Below are positions 8,390 to 15,928 of a DNA stretch of 58,052 nt, one piece after another. Source of the stretch: GCA-2708415 sp964351905 (GTDB lineage Bacteria > Pseudomonadota > Alphaproteobacteria > Micavibrionales > Micavibrionaceae). The stretch covers positions 1 to 58,052 of the forward strand of contig CAYGPG010000009.1 of the NCBI GenBank assembly GCA_964351905.1, written 5' to 3'. Within the stretch, counting starts at the first letter, position 1, and each line of letters opens with the position of its first letter. The notes under the pieces were generated by a model, which worked only from the letters and a program-made list of their open reading frames with translations, did no database searches and was not told the origin of the DNA. Position numbers and translations under genes: made by a program.

Positions 8390-9013
8390 ATGAAATATTA
8401 CTTGCTAATATTGCTGATTTTATTTCCATTAAACAGTATTGAAGCACGTCCTGTGTCTTACCCCGGGGGATGGACGGCGATGTTCATGAATGACAAAGAT
8501 TCTAATTCTTCACATATCCATTATTCCCCTAGTGCAAAATATTCTGTTGGCTGGCGGCACGATTATTTACGCGATACAAAAGCAAATATTGATTCCATTC
8601 AATTAAACAATCTTTTGAAACGCTGGAACAAACCGCAACAACAGGCAAATTTTTATTTAAAATCTGGTTTAGGCGTTGCTTATGACGATGATGATTTTGA
8701 ACCGTCTGCTTTCACAGGCATTGCGCTTGATTGGGAAACACGTCGATATTTCACATCTTACGAAAACCATCTGCTTTATGCAGGTGATATTGAAAAACAT
8801 ATCCTCCATAAAGCACGTGTTGGTATTGCGCCCTATATTGGTGATTATGGTGACTTGCATACATGGTTGATGTTTCAGGTTGATTATGACGCAGGGGCAA
8901 ATGATAGCTTTTCACCCACGCCACTTGTTCGGCTTTTCAAAGGCTCTAGTTTATTAGAAGCTGGATATAATTTTGATGAAGGTCTTTTATTTAATTTTGT
9001 TCAACGATTTTAA
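8390..9013 (+). CDS. Exported hypothetical protein, outer-membrane barrel-like
   Basis: A 207-residue protein with a clear signal peptide (K-Y-Y-L-L-I-L-L-I-L-F-P-L-N-S-I-E-A), then alternating beta-strand-like segments rich in aromatic residues. It ends F-V-Q-R-F, a C-terminal Phe typical of outer-membrane barrels. I know no firm family. Its stop lies directly before the ribosome site of the MerP-like gene (11 nt to that ATG), so the two are co-transcribed. A joint role in metal handling is inference. Confidence 0.75.
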   Translation: MKYYLLILLILFPLNSIEARPVSYPGGWTAMFMNDKDSNSSHIHYSPSAKYSVGWRHDYLRDTKANIDSIQLNNLLKRWNKPQQQANFYLKSGLGVAYDDDDFEPSAFTGIALDWETRRYFTSYENHLLYAGDIEKHILHKARVGIAPYIGDYGDLHTWLMFQVDYDAGANDSFSPTPLVRLFKGSSLLEAGYNFDEGLLFNFVQRF

Positions 9014-9023
9014 GGAGTTTAAA

Positions 9024-9320
9024 ATGAAGTTTTTTGCAGTATTTTTGGTAGCGATTTTCTTGACAATCACGCCCGTAATAGCACAAGAAAAAACAGATGA
9101 TGTTATTGTTAAAGTTGATGGCATGGTTTGTGATTTTTGCGCGCAATCCTTACAGAAAGTTTTTGGCAAAGAAGATAGCGTCAACGGCATAGATGTCAGC
9201 CTTGATGATCAAACGGTCACGATTGACACCAAAGAAGGACAAGACATTACAGACGAAAAAGTTAAAGAGCTGATTGAGTGGGGTGGATACGACCTTGTTT
9301 CAATAGACCGCCCTGAATAA
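9024..9320 (+). CDS. Periplasmic heavy-metal-associated (MerP-like) protein
   Basis: A 98-residue exported protein with signal peptide M-K-F-F-A-V-F-L-V-A-I-F-L-T-I-T-P-V-I-A. A single HMA ferredoxin-fold domain follows, with the metal-binding motif G-M-V-C36-D-F-C39. The family binds Cu(I) or Hg(II). No transporter lies beside it, so the metal is unknown. The start at 9024 is chosen because AAGGAG precedes it and the signal peptide begins there; a longer frame from 8973 lies inside the previous gene. Confidence 0.88.
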   Translation: MKFFAVFLVAIFLTITPVIAQEKTDDVIVKVDGMVCDFCAQSLQKVFGKEDSVNGIDVSLDDQTVTIDTKEGQDITDEKVKELIEWGGYDLVSIDRPE

Positions 9321-9338
9321 TAATTAACAGCCCCTAAC

Positions 9339-9406
9339 CGTCATTACACGGCTTGTCCGTGTAATTCACTTCCTCTTAAATTGCATGGATAAACCATGCA
9401 ATGACG
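9339..9406. repeat. Palindromic element with two inner hairpins
   Basis: Outer arms CGTCATT (9339-9345) and AATGACG (9400-9406) enclose two hairpins: ATTACACGG/CCGTGTAAT (9343-9365) and TTGCATGG/CCATGCAA (9380-9400). The architecture is that of the family A repeats. It lies between convergent genes and could also stop transcription. Confidence 0.7.
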
Positions 9407-9418
9407 AGGAGGTTTCAG

Positions 9419-9802
9419 CTATCTCTTCTTACACGGAAAAACTTGCGCGAGGGCTAGCGTTATTGTCGGTGCGCCTGCAAACGCATCATGCTGTGCATTG
9501 CGGTCGATGTACTTCCAGACAATATCTTGTAGATCACTAGGCTTTGCAGAATTAGTAATACAAATCTTTATACTTGGTTCCGTACCGAGGCTTTTGAGTA
9601 AGTTGTGATAATCAATGACGCCTGCGATATAAGCCTGACAGGCCGTATGTCCACCTTTTACAACCTCTCCGCCCTCATCGTTGCGCGCACAAATTTTATG
9701 CAAGTAGGCCGAAGAAACAAACACACGGCTATCTTGCGCGTTCACATCAACGGGCTTAAAAAAAACAAAAGAGATTAAAAAGAGAAATAAAATACGCGGC
9801 AT
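9419..9802 (-). CDS. Exported Rap1a/Tai-domain protein
   Basis: About 127 residues with a signal peptide (M-P-R-I-L-F-L-F-L-I-S...V-N-A). The pattern fits the Rap1a/Tai immunity-protein fold (PF18602): F-V-S-S-A-Y-L-H-K-I-C, then C-Q-A-Y-I-A-G-V-I-D, then I-C-I and a final F-P-C. Four cysteines are placed to form two disulfides. The founders of this family neutralise type VI peptidoglycan amidases. No effector or secretion genes lie nearby, so this is probably one of the common orphan members with another periplasmic role. A GTG at 9829, overlapping the upstream gene, is an alternative start; neither start has a clear ribosome site. Confidence 0.7.
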   Translation of the reverse strand: MPRILFLFLISFVFFKPVDVNAQDSRVFVSSAYLHKICARNDEGGEVVKGGHTACQAYIAGVIDYHNLLKSLGTEPSIKICITNSAKPSDLQDIVWKYIDRNAQHDAFAGAPTITLALAQVFPCKKR

Positions 9803-9815
9803 AAGAATAAAGTGA

Positions 9816-11009
9816 TTACTCTTTCCCACTAGATTTCAACTGCTGTAAAATCGCAAAAGGATTATCTTCAGGTTTGCTTTCGGCTTCGGCTTTGTAAACG
9901 CGTTGCCCTTGTGGTTTTTTGTCCGCAGGTTTTTTACCCTTTGGCTTAAATTTCTTTTTATCAGACGAAAATTTCTTAGCATCTTTTGACTTCGTAGAGT
10001 GGCTTGCTGATTGTGATTTGATCGCTTTGCCTTTTTTCAAACGGAATGTCGCTAAATCTGGTTTAACCTGTTCTTTCTTCTCCATTGAAATCACAACAGG
10101 TTCTGGTCTTTTATCCTCTGCCTTAACCTCAACTTCCTGCACCGTTTCCGCAGGTGTTTCAATTTTTTTATCAACCGTTTCATTATCTAACGGCTTGGCA
10201 TTTTCTTCGGCCTGTGACTCTTCTTTAATCTCATCGGCAGGATCATATTCTTTGGTATGCCCCATCGCTTCCAGAACCGCATAAAGGTCAGCAATATTAC
10301 TCCCCAACCATTCCGCCATTTGGTGTTGCGCCATAAACTTTCCATCCTTGGCCGTGTCATAAACCGCGCACACAACGCGGTCTAACATATCAACACGGAT
10401 AGAACGCGGACCATAAACAGGATACCCAATAGAACGATAATAAGTGGCATCAATATCTTTATCCGCAACGACAAAAGACACAATGCCATCAACAGGAACT
10501 TCGGCAGGTAAATCTTTATCATTCCACAGGCTTAATAAAAGCGCGCGCAATCGAATGCTCGCAGGCTTATTTAACTCTGGAAGATACACAAGCAACGGGC
10601 CAAAACGAATTTTTTTAGAGCGCAATGTCGCCCGACCCTCTTCATCCATTTTTGCAATTAAATCTTCCAACTCTTCACGCGGTAAAATCCCCATGGCATC
10701 AAAAAGCTTCGCAGCAATATCTTTTGGCGCGCCATCGGCAATATCGTCTTCTTGCAATTTGAATAACGGCTCTAACGCTGTTTTTAAATGCTGATCTAGC
10801 CAGTTTTGCGTGAACTCTTGCACCGCACTCGCATCCTGATCTGCCAATACAGGCGTATCAATCATCTTCACCTTCGGCGCCAAAACTGCGTCACCCCTTA
10901 CAATAGTCGCAATCACTTCACCGGGGCGCGGATCTGTAAGATCTTTTTGCCATGAAATCTGGCCGTCTTCAGCCAATTTCAACTGTTTATCTATAGAATT
11001 TAATATCAT
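9816..11009 (-). CDS. Stand-alone C-terminal region of a SUV3-type RNA helicase
   Basis: A 397-residue protein that matches, as I remember the family, the part after the helicase core of alphaproteobacterial SUV3-like helicases. Examples are the opening D-G-Q-I-S-W, the block R-F-G-P-L-L-V-Y-L-P-E-L-N-K-P followed by R-L-R-A-L-L, and G-Y-P-V-Y-G-P-R-S-I-R-V-D-M-L-D-R. A Lys/Ala/Glu-rich low-complexity tail occupies residues 260-397. No Walker A, DEAD/DExH or motif VI is present, and only 82 nt separate its start from the next, oppositely oriented region, so the ATPase is not encoded here. It has a normal start with AAGGTAAGAAG upstream. It could be a split subunit or an RNA-binding accessory protein. 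Confidence 0.65.
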   Translation of the reverse strand: MILNSIDKQLKLAEDGQISWQKDLTDPRPGEVIATIVRGDAVLAPKVKMIDTPVLADQDASAVQEFTQNWLDQHLKTALEPLFKLQEDDIADGAPKDIAAKLFDAMGILPREELEDLIAKMDEEGRATLRSKKIRFGPLLVYLPELNKPASIRLRALLLSLWNDKDLPAEVPVDGIVSFVVADKDIDATYYRSIGYPVYGPRSIRVDMLDRVVCAVYDTAKDGKFMAQHQMAEWLGSNIADLYAVLEAMGHTKEYDPADEIKEESQAEENAKPLDNETVDKKIETPAETVQEVEVKAEDKRPEPVVISMEKKEQVKPDLATFRLKKGKAIKSQSASHSTKSKDAKKFSSDKKKFKPKGKKPADKKPQGQRVYKAEAESKPEDNPFAILQQLKSSGKE

Positions 11010-11136
11010 GTCGTCTTCTTACCTTAACTTTGCCGTATTATAAAGGGAAAATAAGGAAAATATGCTGTTTTAGGTAGCGATAAAGATTGCTATGCTCCGC
11101 ATTAACGACAATTTGACTATTATTAAAGGATATCCA

Positions 11137-12594
11137 ATGTTCCGTACTCTTTTCATGACGATTACAGCTTTTACGCTCATGACCTTTCCAGCCTATGCTG
11201 TTGATATTAATGATGAAGGTGAAGCGCAACTGAGAACTATTTTTTCAGACCTTATCGAAGATCAAAAGACAGCCTTTAATACTGAGACGGAAGAGCTAAA
11301 AGTAGAAGGAGATATCGTTATCGAACAAGCAGAGGACTATTACGCTGTAACGCTCCCCAAATTAACTTACTTAACAGAAGATAAAAAACAAATCGCTCTT
11401 GGATTTATATCCGTCAATGCGGTTCCTACCGAAAGTGTAGATAATTGGAAGATGTCGGTCACGATGCCTTCAGCTATTCATTTTATAAATAAGGATGGAG
11501 AAAAAGAAGCCGAAATCACACTTGGCAAACAAAAGATGCAAGGTGTTTGGAATACCGACTTGAATTCATTTTCTAAATTTAAAGCACAATACAACGATAT
11601 TATTATCGACGATCAGAAGAAAAAAGGCCGCGGCGTCATTGATGAATTCCAAATGATGGGCGAATTAAAAGAAAAAGATGGCAAATGGTCCGGTCCTTCC
11701 AAAGCAATCATTCAAGGCTTTAGAATTGAAAAAGATGGACAATCATATTTGTCCATTGAAGATATTCGCACCAATATACAACTTGTAGATTACAACTCCC
11801 AAAATAGAAAAATTATGCTTCAAAAAATGAAAGAAGCAAACGCACAAAACAAAGAAATAGACCCATCAGAAATCATGGAACTTTATGGTTCTGATTACAC
11901 CATGTCTGTGAATATTAACAATATCAACGGCGATCTACCGGCAAGTAAAAATAGGAAAAAGCCGGTTAAGTTTTCTATGCAGGACGCTTCTTTTAAAATG
12001 CAATCAGAGTCTGTGGAGGATAATAAAATCAATCACCAATTACAATTTGGATATGACGACCTGGCAGCAAGCGATATGGGGGAATATGTTCCTTCAAAAC
12101 TTAATTTTGAGTTATCTTTGGCCGGCCTTCCCGCAAAAGAAATCTTTAATATGGCGTCAAGTATGAACATATCACGAAACAATCCCAACTCCGCAAAAGT
12201 AGCAGCATTACAGGGGATGATGACGTTACCACAAATTTTATCGAAGGCACAAACCACCCTTAAAATTAAAGATACAGGTTTTAGCAACGACAATTATAAA
12301 GTCGATATGGGCGGCGATTTTAAAGCCACACCTTCTTCGCCCTTTGGTGTCATTGGTGATATGAAATTGAACATTTCTGGCCTAGATAAAATTGTTGAAA
12401 ATCTAGAAAGTGAAAAAGAGGGAGCCGACCCTTCAAAAGTTTCTAAAATCAATTCAACGTTAAAAAATATTCAGGCCATACAATTATTTTCTGAGAAAAA
12501 AGAAAATACAGATTTGCTTCATTTAACCATGGACGAAGATGGAAAAATCTTAATCAATGGAAAAGACATCAGCCTGCTTATGGGGCAAAGATAA
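11137..12594 (+). CDS. Large exported hypothetical protein
   Basis: A 485-residue protein with a signal peptide (M-F-R-T-L-F-M-T-I-T-A-F-T-L-M-T-F-P-A-Y-A). The long, beta-rich, repetitive body has many charged residues, and D-I-S-L-L-M-G lies near the end. It vaguely recalls large periplasmic DUF945/AsmA-like proteins, but I cannot assign a family. The start at 11137 is preferred because AAAGGA precedes it by seven nt and the signal peptide begins there. The gene ends exactly one base before the convergent hemW stop. Confidence 0.75.
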   Translation: MFRTLFMTITAFTLMTFPAYAVDINDEGEAQLRTIFSDLIEDQKTAFNTETEELKVEGDIVIEQAEDYYAVTLPKLTYLTEDKKQIALGFISVNAVPTESVDNWKMSVTMPSAIHFINKDGEKEAEITLGKQKMQGVWNTDLNSFSKFKAQYNDIIIDDQKKKGRGVIDEFQMMGELKEKDGKWSGPSKAIIQGFRIEKDGQSYLSIEDIRTNIQLVDYNSQNRKIMLQKMKEANAQNKEIDPSEIMELYGSDYTMSVNINNINGDLPASKNRKKPVKFSMQDASFKMQSESVEDNKINHQLQFGYDDLAASDMGEYVPSKLNFELSLAGLPAKEIFNMASSMNISRNNPNSAKVAALQGMMTLPQILSKAQTTLKIKDTGFSNDNYKVDMGGDFKATPSSPFGVIGDMKLNISGLDKIVENLESEKEGADPSKVSKINSTLKNIQAIQLFSEKKENTDLLHLTMDEDGKILINGKDISLLMGQR

Positions 12595-13806
12595 TTAAAC
12601 CAACAGGTAGGCCAGCAGACTATTAAGGCGTTGCATACCCTCACGTGTTGGTTTGATATGTGTCGGTGTAATCTCTAACATATTTTCATCAACTAAATAT
12701 TGTGCCTTATCTTGACGGATCAGCATACGCCAATCTTGTCCTGTTTCGGTTTCAATATCCTTAAAGGCAACGCCGTCTTTTAAACGTAAGCCCATCATCA
12801 TCATTTCGGTAAAACGTTCTTCCGCACTTACTTCTTCAAACGGATGATATCCGTGACTGTCTTGATCAACTTTATCTAACCAAATATCAGGCGCGCGATG
12901 CGTGCGTGTTGCAAATTTTTGGCCCTCAATCGTAAGGCGTCCATGTGCGCCAGGGCCAAACCCTGAATAGTCCGCATATTTCCAATAGGTTAGATTATGC
13001 GCGGATTCTTGTCCTTCAATCGCATGATTAGAAATTTCATAGGCGGGCATGCCTGCGGCTTCGCAAATTTCTTGCGTCACCTCATAAAATTCACCGGCCT
13101 GATCTGATTCAGGAACGCGAAAATCACCGCGTTTTGCTTGCGTATAAAACGGCGTGCCTTTTTCGATTGTCAGTTGATAGATTGAAAGATGCCCCGTTGA
13201 TAGTTCCAGCGCCTCTTTTAACTCGGCCTTCCATGCCTCAATAGTTTGTTCTGGCCTTGCGTAAATCAGATCAAAGCTCACGCGGTCAAAAACTTTATTT
13301 GCGACTTCTAAGGCCTTTATCGCCTCTTTCGTGGAATGCTCACGTCCTAAAAATTTTAAATCCTCATCCCGTAAAGATTGCACACCGACTGACACACGGT
13401 TTACGCCCGCCGCTCTAAAATCTTCAAACTTTTGCGCTTCAATAGAGGTTGGATTTGCTTCTAACGTAATTTCAATTTCGTTCTTTAAATTCCAATATTT
13501 ACGAATACTCGCCAAAACAGAGTCAACCGTTTCTGGTTTCATCAGAGACGGCGTGCCGCCCCCAAAAAAGATAGACGACACCTTTCGTCCTTTGGTCATG
13601 TCGGCAACATACGCCATTTCTGTATCGTAGCACTTAGCCCAGCGTGCATAATCTACACTGTCACTGACATGGGAATTAAAATCACAATACGGACATTTAG
13701 ATTTACAAAATGGCCAGTGAACGTAAATGCCGAATAGCTCAGACTTGCCCCCCTCTGTCATCTCGACCGAAGCATCGCGAAGTGGAGAGATCTTTTTGTT
13801 TGCCAT
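12595..13806 (-). CDS. hemW: HemW, radical-SAM heme chaperone, with a repeat-encoded N-terminus
   Basis: A 403-residue radical-SAM protein of the coproporphyrinogen-III-oxidase-like HemW family, which binds heme and delivers it to respiratory enzymes. The 4Fe-4S motif is C34-x3-C38-x2-C41 in W-P-F-C-K-S-K-C-P-Y-C-D-F. G-G-G-T-P-S and the HemW C-terminal winged helix (L-K-D-G-V) follow. HemW lacks the extra N-terminal residues of HemN, as here. Residues 6-17 (I-S-P-L-R-D-A-S-V-E-M-T) are encoded by a family B palindrome. It follows rdgB after 17 nt, and its order after rph and rdgB is standard in alphaproteobacteria. Confidence 0.93.
   Translation of the reverse strand: MANKKISPLRDASVEMTEGGKSELFGIYVHWPFCKSKCPYCDFNSHVSDSVDYARWAKCYDTEMAYVADMTKGRKVSSIFFGGGTPSLMKPETVDSVLASIRKYWNLKNEIEITLEANPTSIEAQKFEDFRAAGVNRVSVGVQSLRDEDLKFLGREHSTKEAIKALEVANKVFDRVSFDLIYARPEQTIEAWKAELKEALELSTGHLSIYQLTIEKGTPFYTQAKRGDFRVPESDQAGEFYEVTQEICEAAGMPAYEISNHAIEGQESAHNLTYWKYADYSGFGPGAHGRLTIEGQKFATRTHRAPDIWLDKVDQDSHGYHPFEEVSAEERFTEMMMMGLRLKDGVAFKDIETETGQDWRMLIRQDKAQYLVDENMLEITPTHIKPTREGMQRLNSLLAYLLV
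13757..13794. repeat. Family B palindromic element inside the hemW start
   Basis: Reads GTCATCTCGACC...GGAGAGATCTT with ATCTC/GAGAT arms around a CGAAGCATCGCGAAG core. It translates in frame as part of the HemW N-terminus. Confidence 0.8.
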
Positions 13807-13811
13807 TTTAT

Positions 13812-13841
13812 AAGATCCCTCGGCTACGCTCGGGATGACAG
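13812..13841. repeat. Family B element supplying the rdgB stop
   Basis: GATCCCTCGGCTACGCTCGGGATGAC. On the minus strand its TCATCCCGAGCGTAG encodes the final S-S-R-A and stop of RdgB, and it fills nearly all of the rdgB-hemW spacer. Confidence 0.8.
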
Positions 13842-14441
13842 GTAATTAACAAATCTCGCAACCGCTTTGGCGCGGTGACTGGTTGCATTTTTGTCCGATG
13901 GTTCCATTTCCGCCGCGGTCATGTCATAGCCGTTGGGTACAAAAATAGGATCATATCCATGCCCCTTATCCCCACGCATCGGCCACGTTAATGTGCCGTC
14001 AAAACGCCCTTCAAAAGTTTCCTCGCATAACGTCCCATTGGCGTCAGGATAAACCAGCGCAAGAACGGCAATAAAATGCGCCGTTTCATCACCTTTGATA
14101 TCACCTAATTCACGATGAACACGCTCCATCGCGATATTAAAATCACGCCCTGATTGCCCATGTCCTTCGGTTTCCGCCCAATCCGCCGTGTAAACACCAG
14201 GCGCGCCATTTAACGCGTCAATACAAAGGCCACTATCATCCGCAAGGCTCGGCAAGCCTGTTGCTTCACAAGCCGCACGCGCCTTTATCAACGCATTCCC
14301 AACGAACGTGCTTTCGGTTTCATTAGGCTCTGCCAGATCAAAATCAGCCGCCGATTTAACCTCAATATCCAGCACGCTAAACATCTCCCGAAACTCTTCC
14401 ACTTTACCTTCATTATGCGTCGCTAATAATAATGTTTTCAT
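13824..14441 (-). CDS. rdgB: RdgB/HAM1 non-canonical purine NTP pyrophosphatase
   Basis: A 205-residue enzyme that hydrolyses dITP, XTP and ITP to monophosphates and so keeps deaminated purines out of nucleic acids. The N-terminal L-A-T8-H-N-E-G-K13 motif, the L-A-D-D-S-G-L-C-I-D-A-L-N-G-A-P-G substrate motif and the C-terminal S-H-R-A-K-A base-recognition motif are all present. The start codon overlaps the stop of the 2H phosphoesterase (ATGA), so they are coupled. The last four residues come from a palindromic repeat. Confidence 0.95.
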   Translation of the reverse strand: MKTLLLATHNEGKVEEFREMFSVLDIEVKSAADFDLAEPNETESTFVGNALIKARAACEATGLPSLADDSGLCIDALNGAPGVYTADWAETEGHGQSGRDFNIAMERVHRELGDIKGDETAHFIAVLALVYPDANGTLCEETFEGRFDGTLTWPMRGDKGHGYDPIFVPNGYDMTAAEMEPSDKNATSHRAKAVARFVNYLSSRA

Positions 14442-14986
14442 TTTAAATATTGTCCATTCTCATCCGATTGCCCTATCTCAAACGACCAACCTTTTGTTTC
14501 TTTTATAAAGCCAATAACGTCTTTATTAAATTCTATATTTTCTTTTGTTCTGCAAAACGTAACATGGGGATTATATAAATCGCCTGTTTGCGTTTTTACT
14601 GAACACCCTAATTTTTCTAATTGCGAATAAACACTCTTTTGTAGATCAACCAGCCAATCTTCTTTCTCAACAATGAGCGACAGCCAATAATATCCTTCAT
14701 GAATATCTGTTCCTTTACGGATATCAGTTGACAAAACATAGATAGGCTTTATGAACTCGTTCGCAATGTCTATATGCGGAATCTCCTCAGCTTCAAATTG
14801 GCACAAGGTAATATGCGGGCAGACTGTATCAGACAAACAATATCCATCGGCTATTGTGGCAAAATGATTCTGGGCATAGGCAACCAATTCTTTTGCAAGA
14901 TCATTTGGCGGCACTAAAACAGCGTTAAAGTAATTCAAACTTAAAGCCCCAAAACTTTCCTTTGATGATTTGTTAAATCCTGACAT
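14438..14986 (-). CDS. 2H phosphoesterase-superfamily (LigT-like) protein
   Basis: A 182-residue protein with the two H-x-T motifs that define the 2H superfamily: C-P-H58-I-T60-L and N-P-H141-V-T143-F. Relatives hydrolyse or join 2',5' RNA ends or cyclic phosphates. The substrate here is unknown. The gene sits between rph and rdgB, overlaps the 3' end of rph by 46 nt and shares ATGA with rdgB. The annotated start has no good ribosome site, and a TTG at 14938 could remove the overlap. The location suggests co-expression with RNA-processing functions. Confidence 0.75.
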   Translation of the reverse strand: MSGFNKSSKESFGALSLNYFNAVLVPPNDLAKELVAYAQNHFATIADGYCLSDTVCPHITLCQFEAEEIPHIDIANEFIKPIYVLSTDIRKGTDIHEGYYWLSLIVEKEDWLVDLQKSVYSQLEKLGCSVKTQTGDLYNPHVTFCRTKENIEFNKDVIGFIKETKGWSFEIGQSDENGQYLK

Positions 14987-15660
14987 CCTGATTTTGCCAA
15001 CGCCAAGAGTTGATGAAATTCTTCTTCGCTAAAAGGTTCTTGTTCGGCCGTTCCTTGAATTTCAACAATGCCGCCCTTGCCTGTAATGACAAAATTTGCG
15101 TCTGTTTCAGCATTTGAATCTTCATCATAATCCAAATCCAAAACAGGTGTAGATTTATAAATCCCGCATGAAATGGCAGAAATTGTATCACTTAATGGCA
15201 TTTCTTTGATCAGTTTTAAATCCACCAAATGTTGCATCGCCATGTGCATGGCCACATACGCTCCTGTTACGGACGCAGTTCTCGTGCCGCCATCGGCCTG
15301 TATCACATCACAATCGACTTTAATTTGACGCTCGCCCAAGGCTTTCATATCCACCACGGCGCGTAAAGCACGACCAATAAGGCGTTGAATTTCTTGCGTG
15401 CGACCAGACTGCTTGCCCTTTGCCGCTTCACGATCCATACGTGATCCCGTGGAGCGCGGCAACATCCCATATTCTGCCGTGACCCACCCCTTACCAAGGC
15501 CGCGCATCCATCCTGGCACACGCTCATCAACACTTGCCGTACAAAGCACGTGCGTATCACCGCATTTAATCATGCATGATCCTTCGGCATATTTTGAAAC
15601 ATCTTTGATAATTTCAACGGATCTAAGGTCTGCGGGTTGGCGGCCTGATGGGCGGTTCAT
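14941..15660 (-). CDS. rph: Ribonuclease PH
   Basis: A 239-residue phosphorolytic 3'-5' exoribonuclease that trims tRNA 3' ends. The family start R-P-S-G-R-x-P-x-D-L-R, the phosphate-binding L-G-E-R-Q-I-x-V-D-C-D-V-I-Q-A-D-G-G-T-R segment and S-A-I-S-C-G-I are visible. It is the first gene of the rph-2H-rdgB-hemW unit and is divergent from hrcA, an arrangement common in alphaproteobacteria. Confidence 0.97.
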   Translation of the reverse strand: MNRPSGRQPADLRSVEIIKDVSKYAEGSCMIKCGDTHVLCTASVDERVPGWMRGLGKGWVTAEYGMLPRSTGSRMDREAAKGKQSGRTQEIQRLIGRALRAVVDMKALGERQIKVDCDVIQADGGTRTASVTGAYVAMHMAMQHLVDLKLIKEMPLSDTISAISCGIYKSTPVLDLDYDEDSNAETDANFVITGKGGIVEIQGTAEQEPFSEEEFHQLLALAKSGCQDLTNHQRKVLGL

Positions 15661-15687
15661 GATTTTGTCCTTTTCTATTATGGCGTC

Positions 15688-15754
15688 GTCATCCTGAATT
15701 TATTTCAGGATCTAATGACTTAATTATAAGATCCCGAAACAAGTTCGGGATGAC
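15688..15754. repeat. Family B element, two hairpins, between rph and hrcA
   Basis: Two back-to-back hairpins: GTCATCCTGAA...TTCAGGAT and GATCCCGAA...TTCGGGATGAC, joined by an AT-rich spacer. This is an intact double copy just upstream of the rph start. Confidence 0.8.
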
Positions 15755-15791
15755 AATGAAAGCTGTTTGCACCATAAAAGGTTCAGCGTGA

Positions 15792-15820
15792 TTGTCAATT
15801 TCTTAGAAAATCCTTATGGT
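15792..15820 (+). promoter_or_regulatory. Candidate hrcA promoter
   Basis: TTGTCA (15792-15797) and TATGGT (15815-15820), spacer 17, lie about 110 nt upstream of the hrcA ATG. No CIRCE element (TTAGCACTC-N9-GAGTGCTAA) is visible near it. Confidence 0.45.
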
Positions 15821-15852
15821 AGTATTAAGCGTCATGTGATTTAGCTTTATTT

Positions 15853-15916
15853 CCTGACGAGGCATAAGTGACGACGAAGTGTTTACTACTTTTAGGAACG
15901 CAATAACGACGTCAGG
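15853..15916 (+). promoter_or_regulatory. Inverted repeat in the hrcA leader
   Basis: CCTGACG (15853-15859) and CGTCAGG (15910-15916) can pair across 50 nt. The right arm touches the GGGAG ribosome site of hrcA, so the stem could affect translation. The effect is inferred. Confidence 0.4.
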
Positions 15917-15928
15917 GAGTAAAGATAG

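Noticed and set aside
15661..15928. Search for a CIRCE operator at hrcA
   Set aside because: No TTAGCACTC or GAGTGCTAA half-site is present here or in the dnaK leader.
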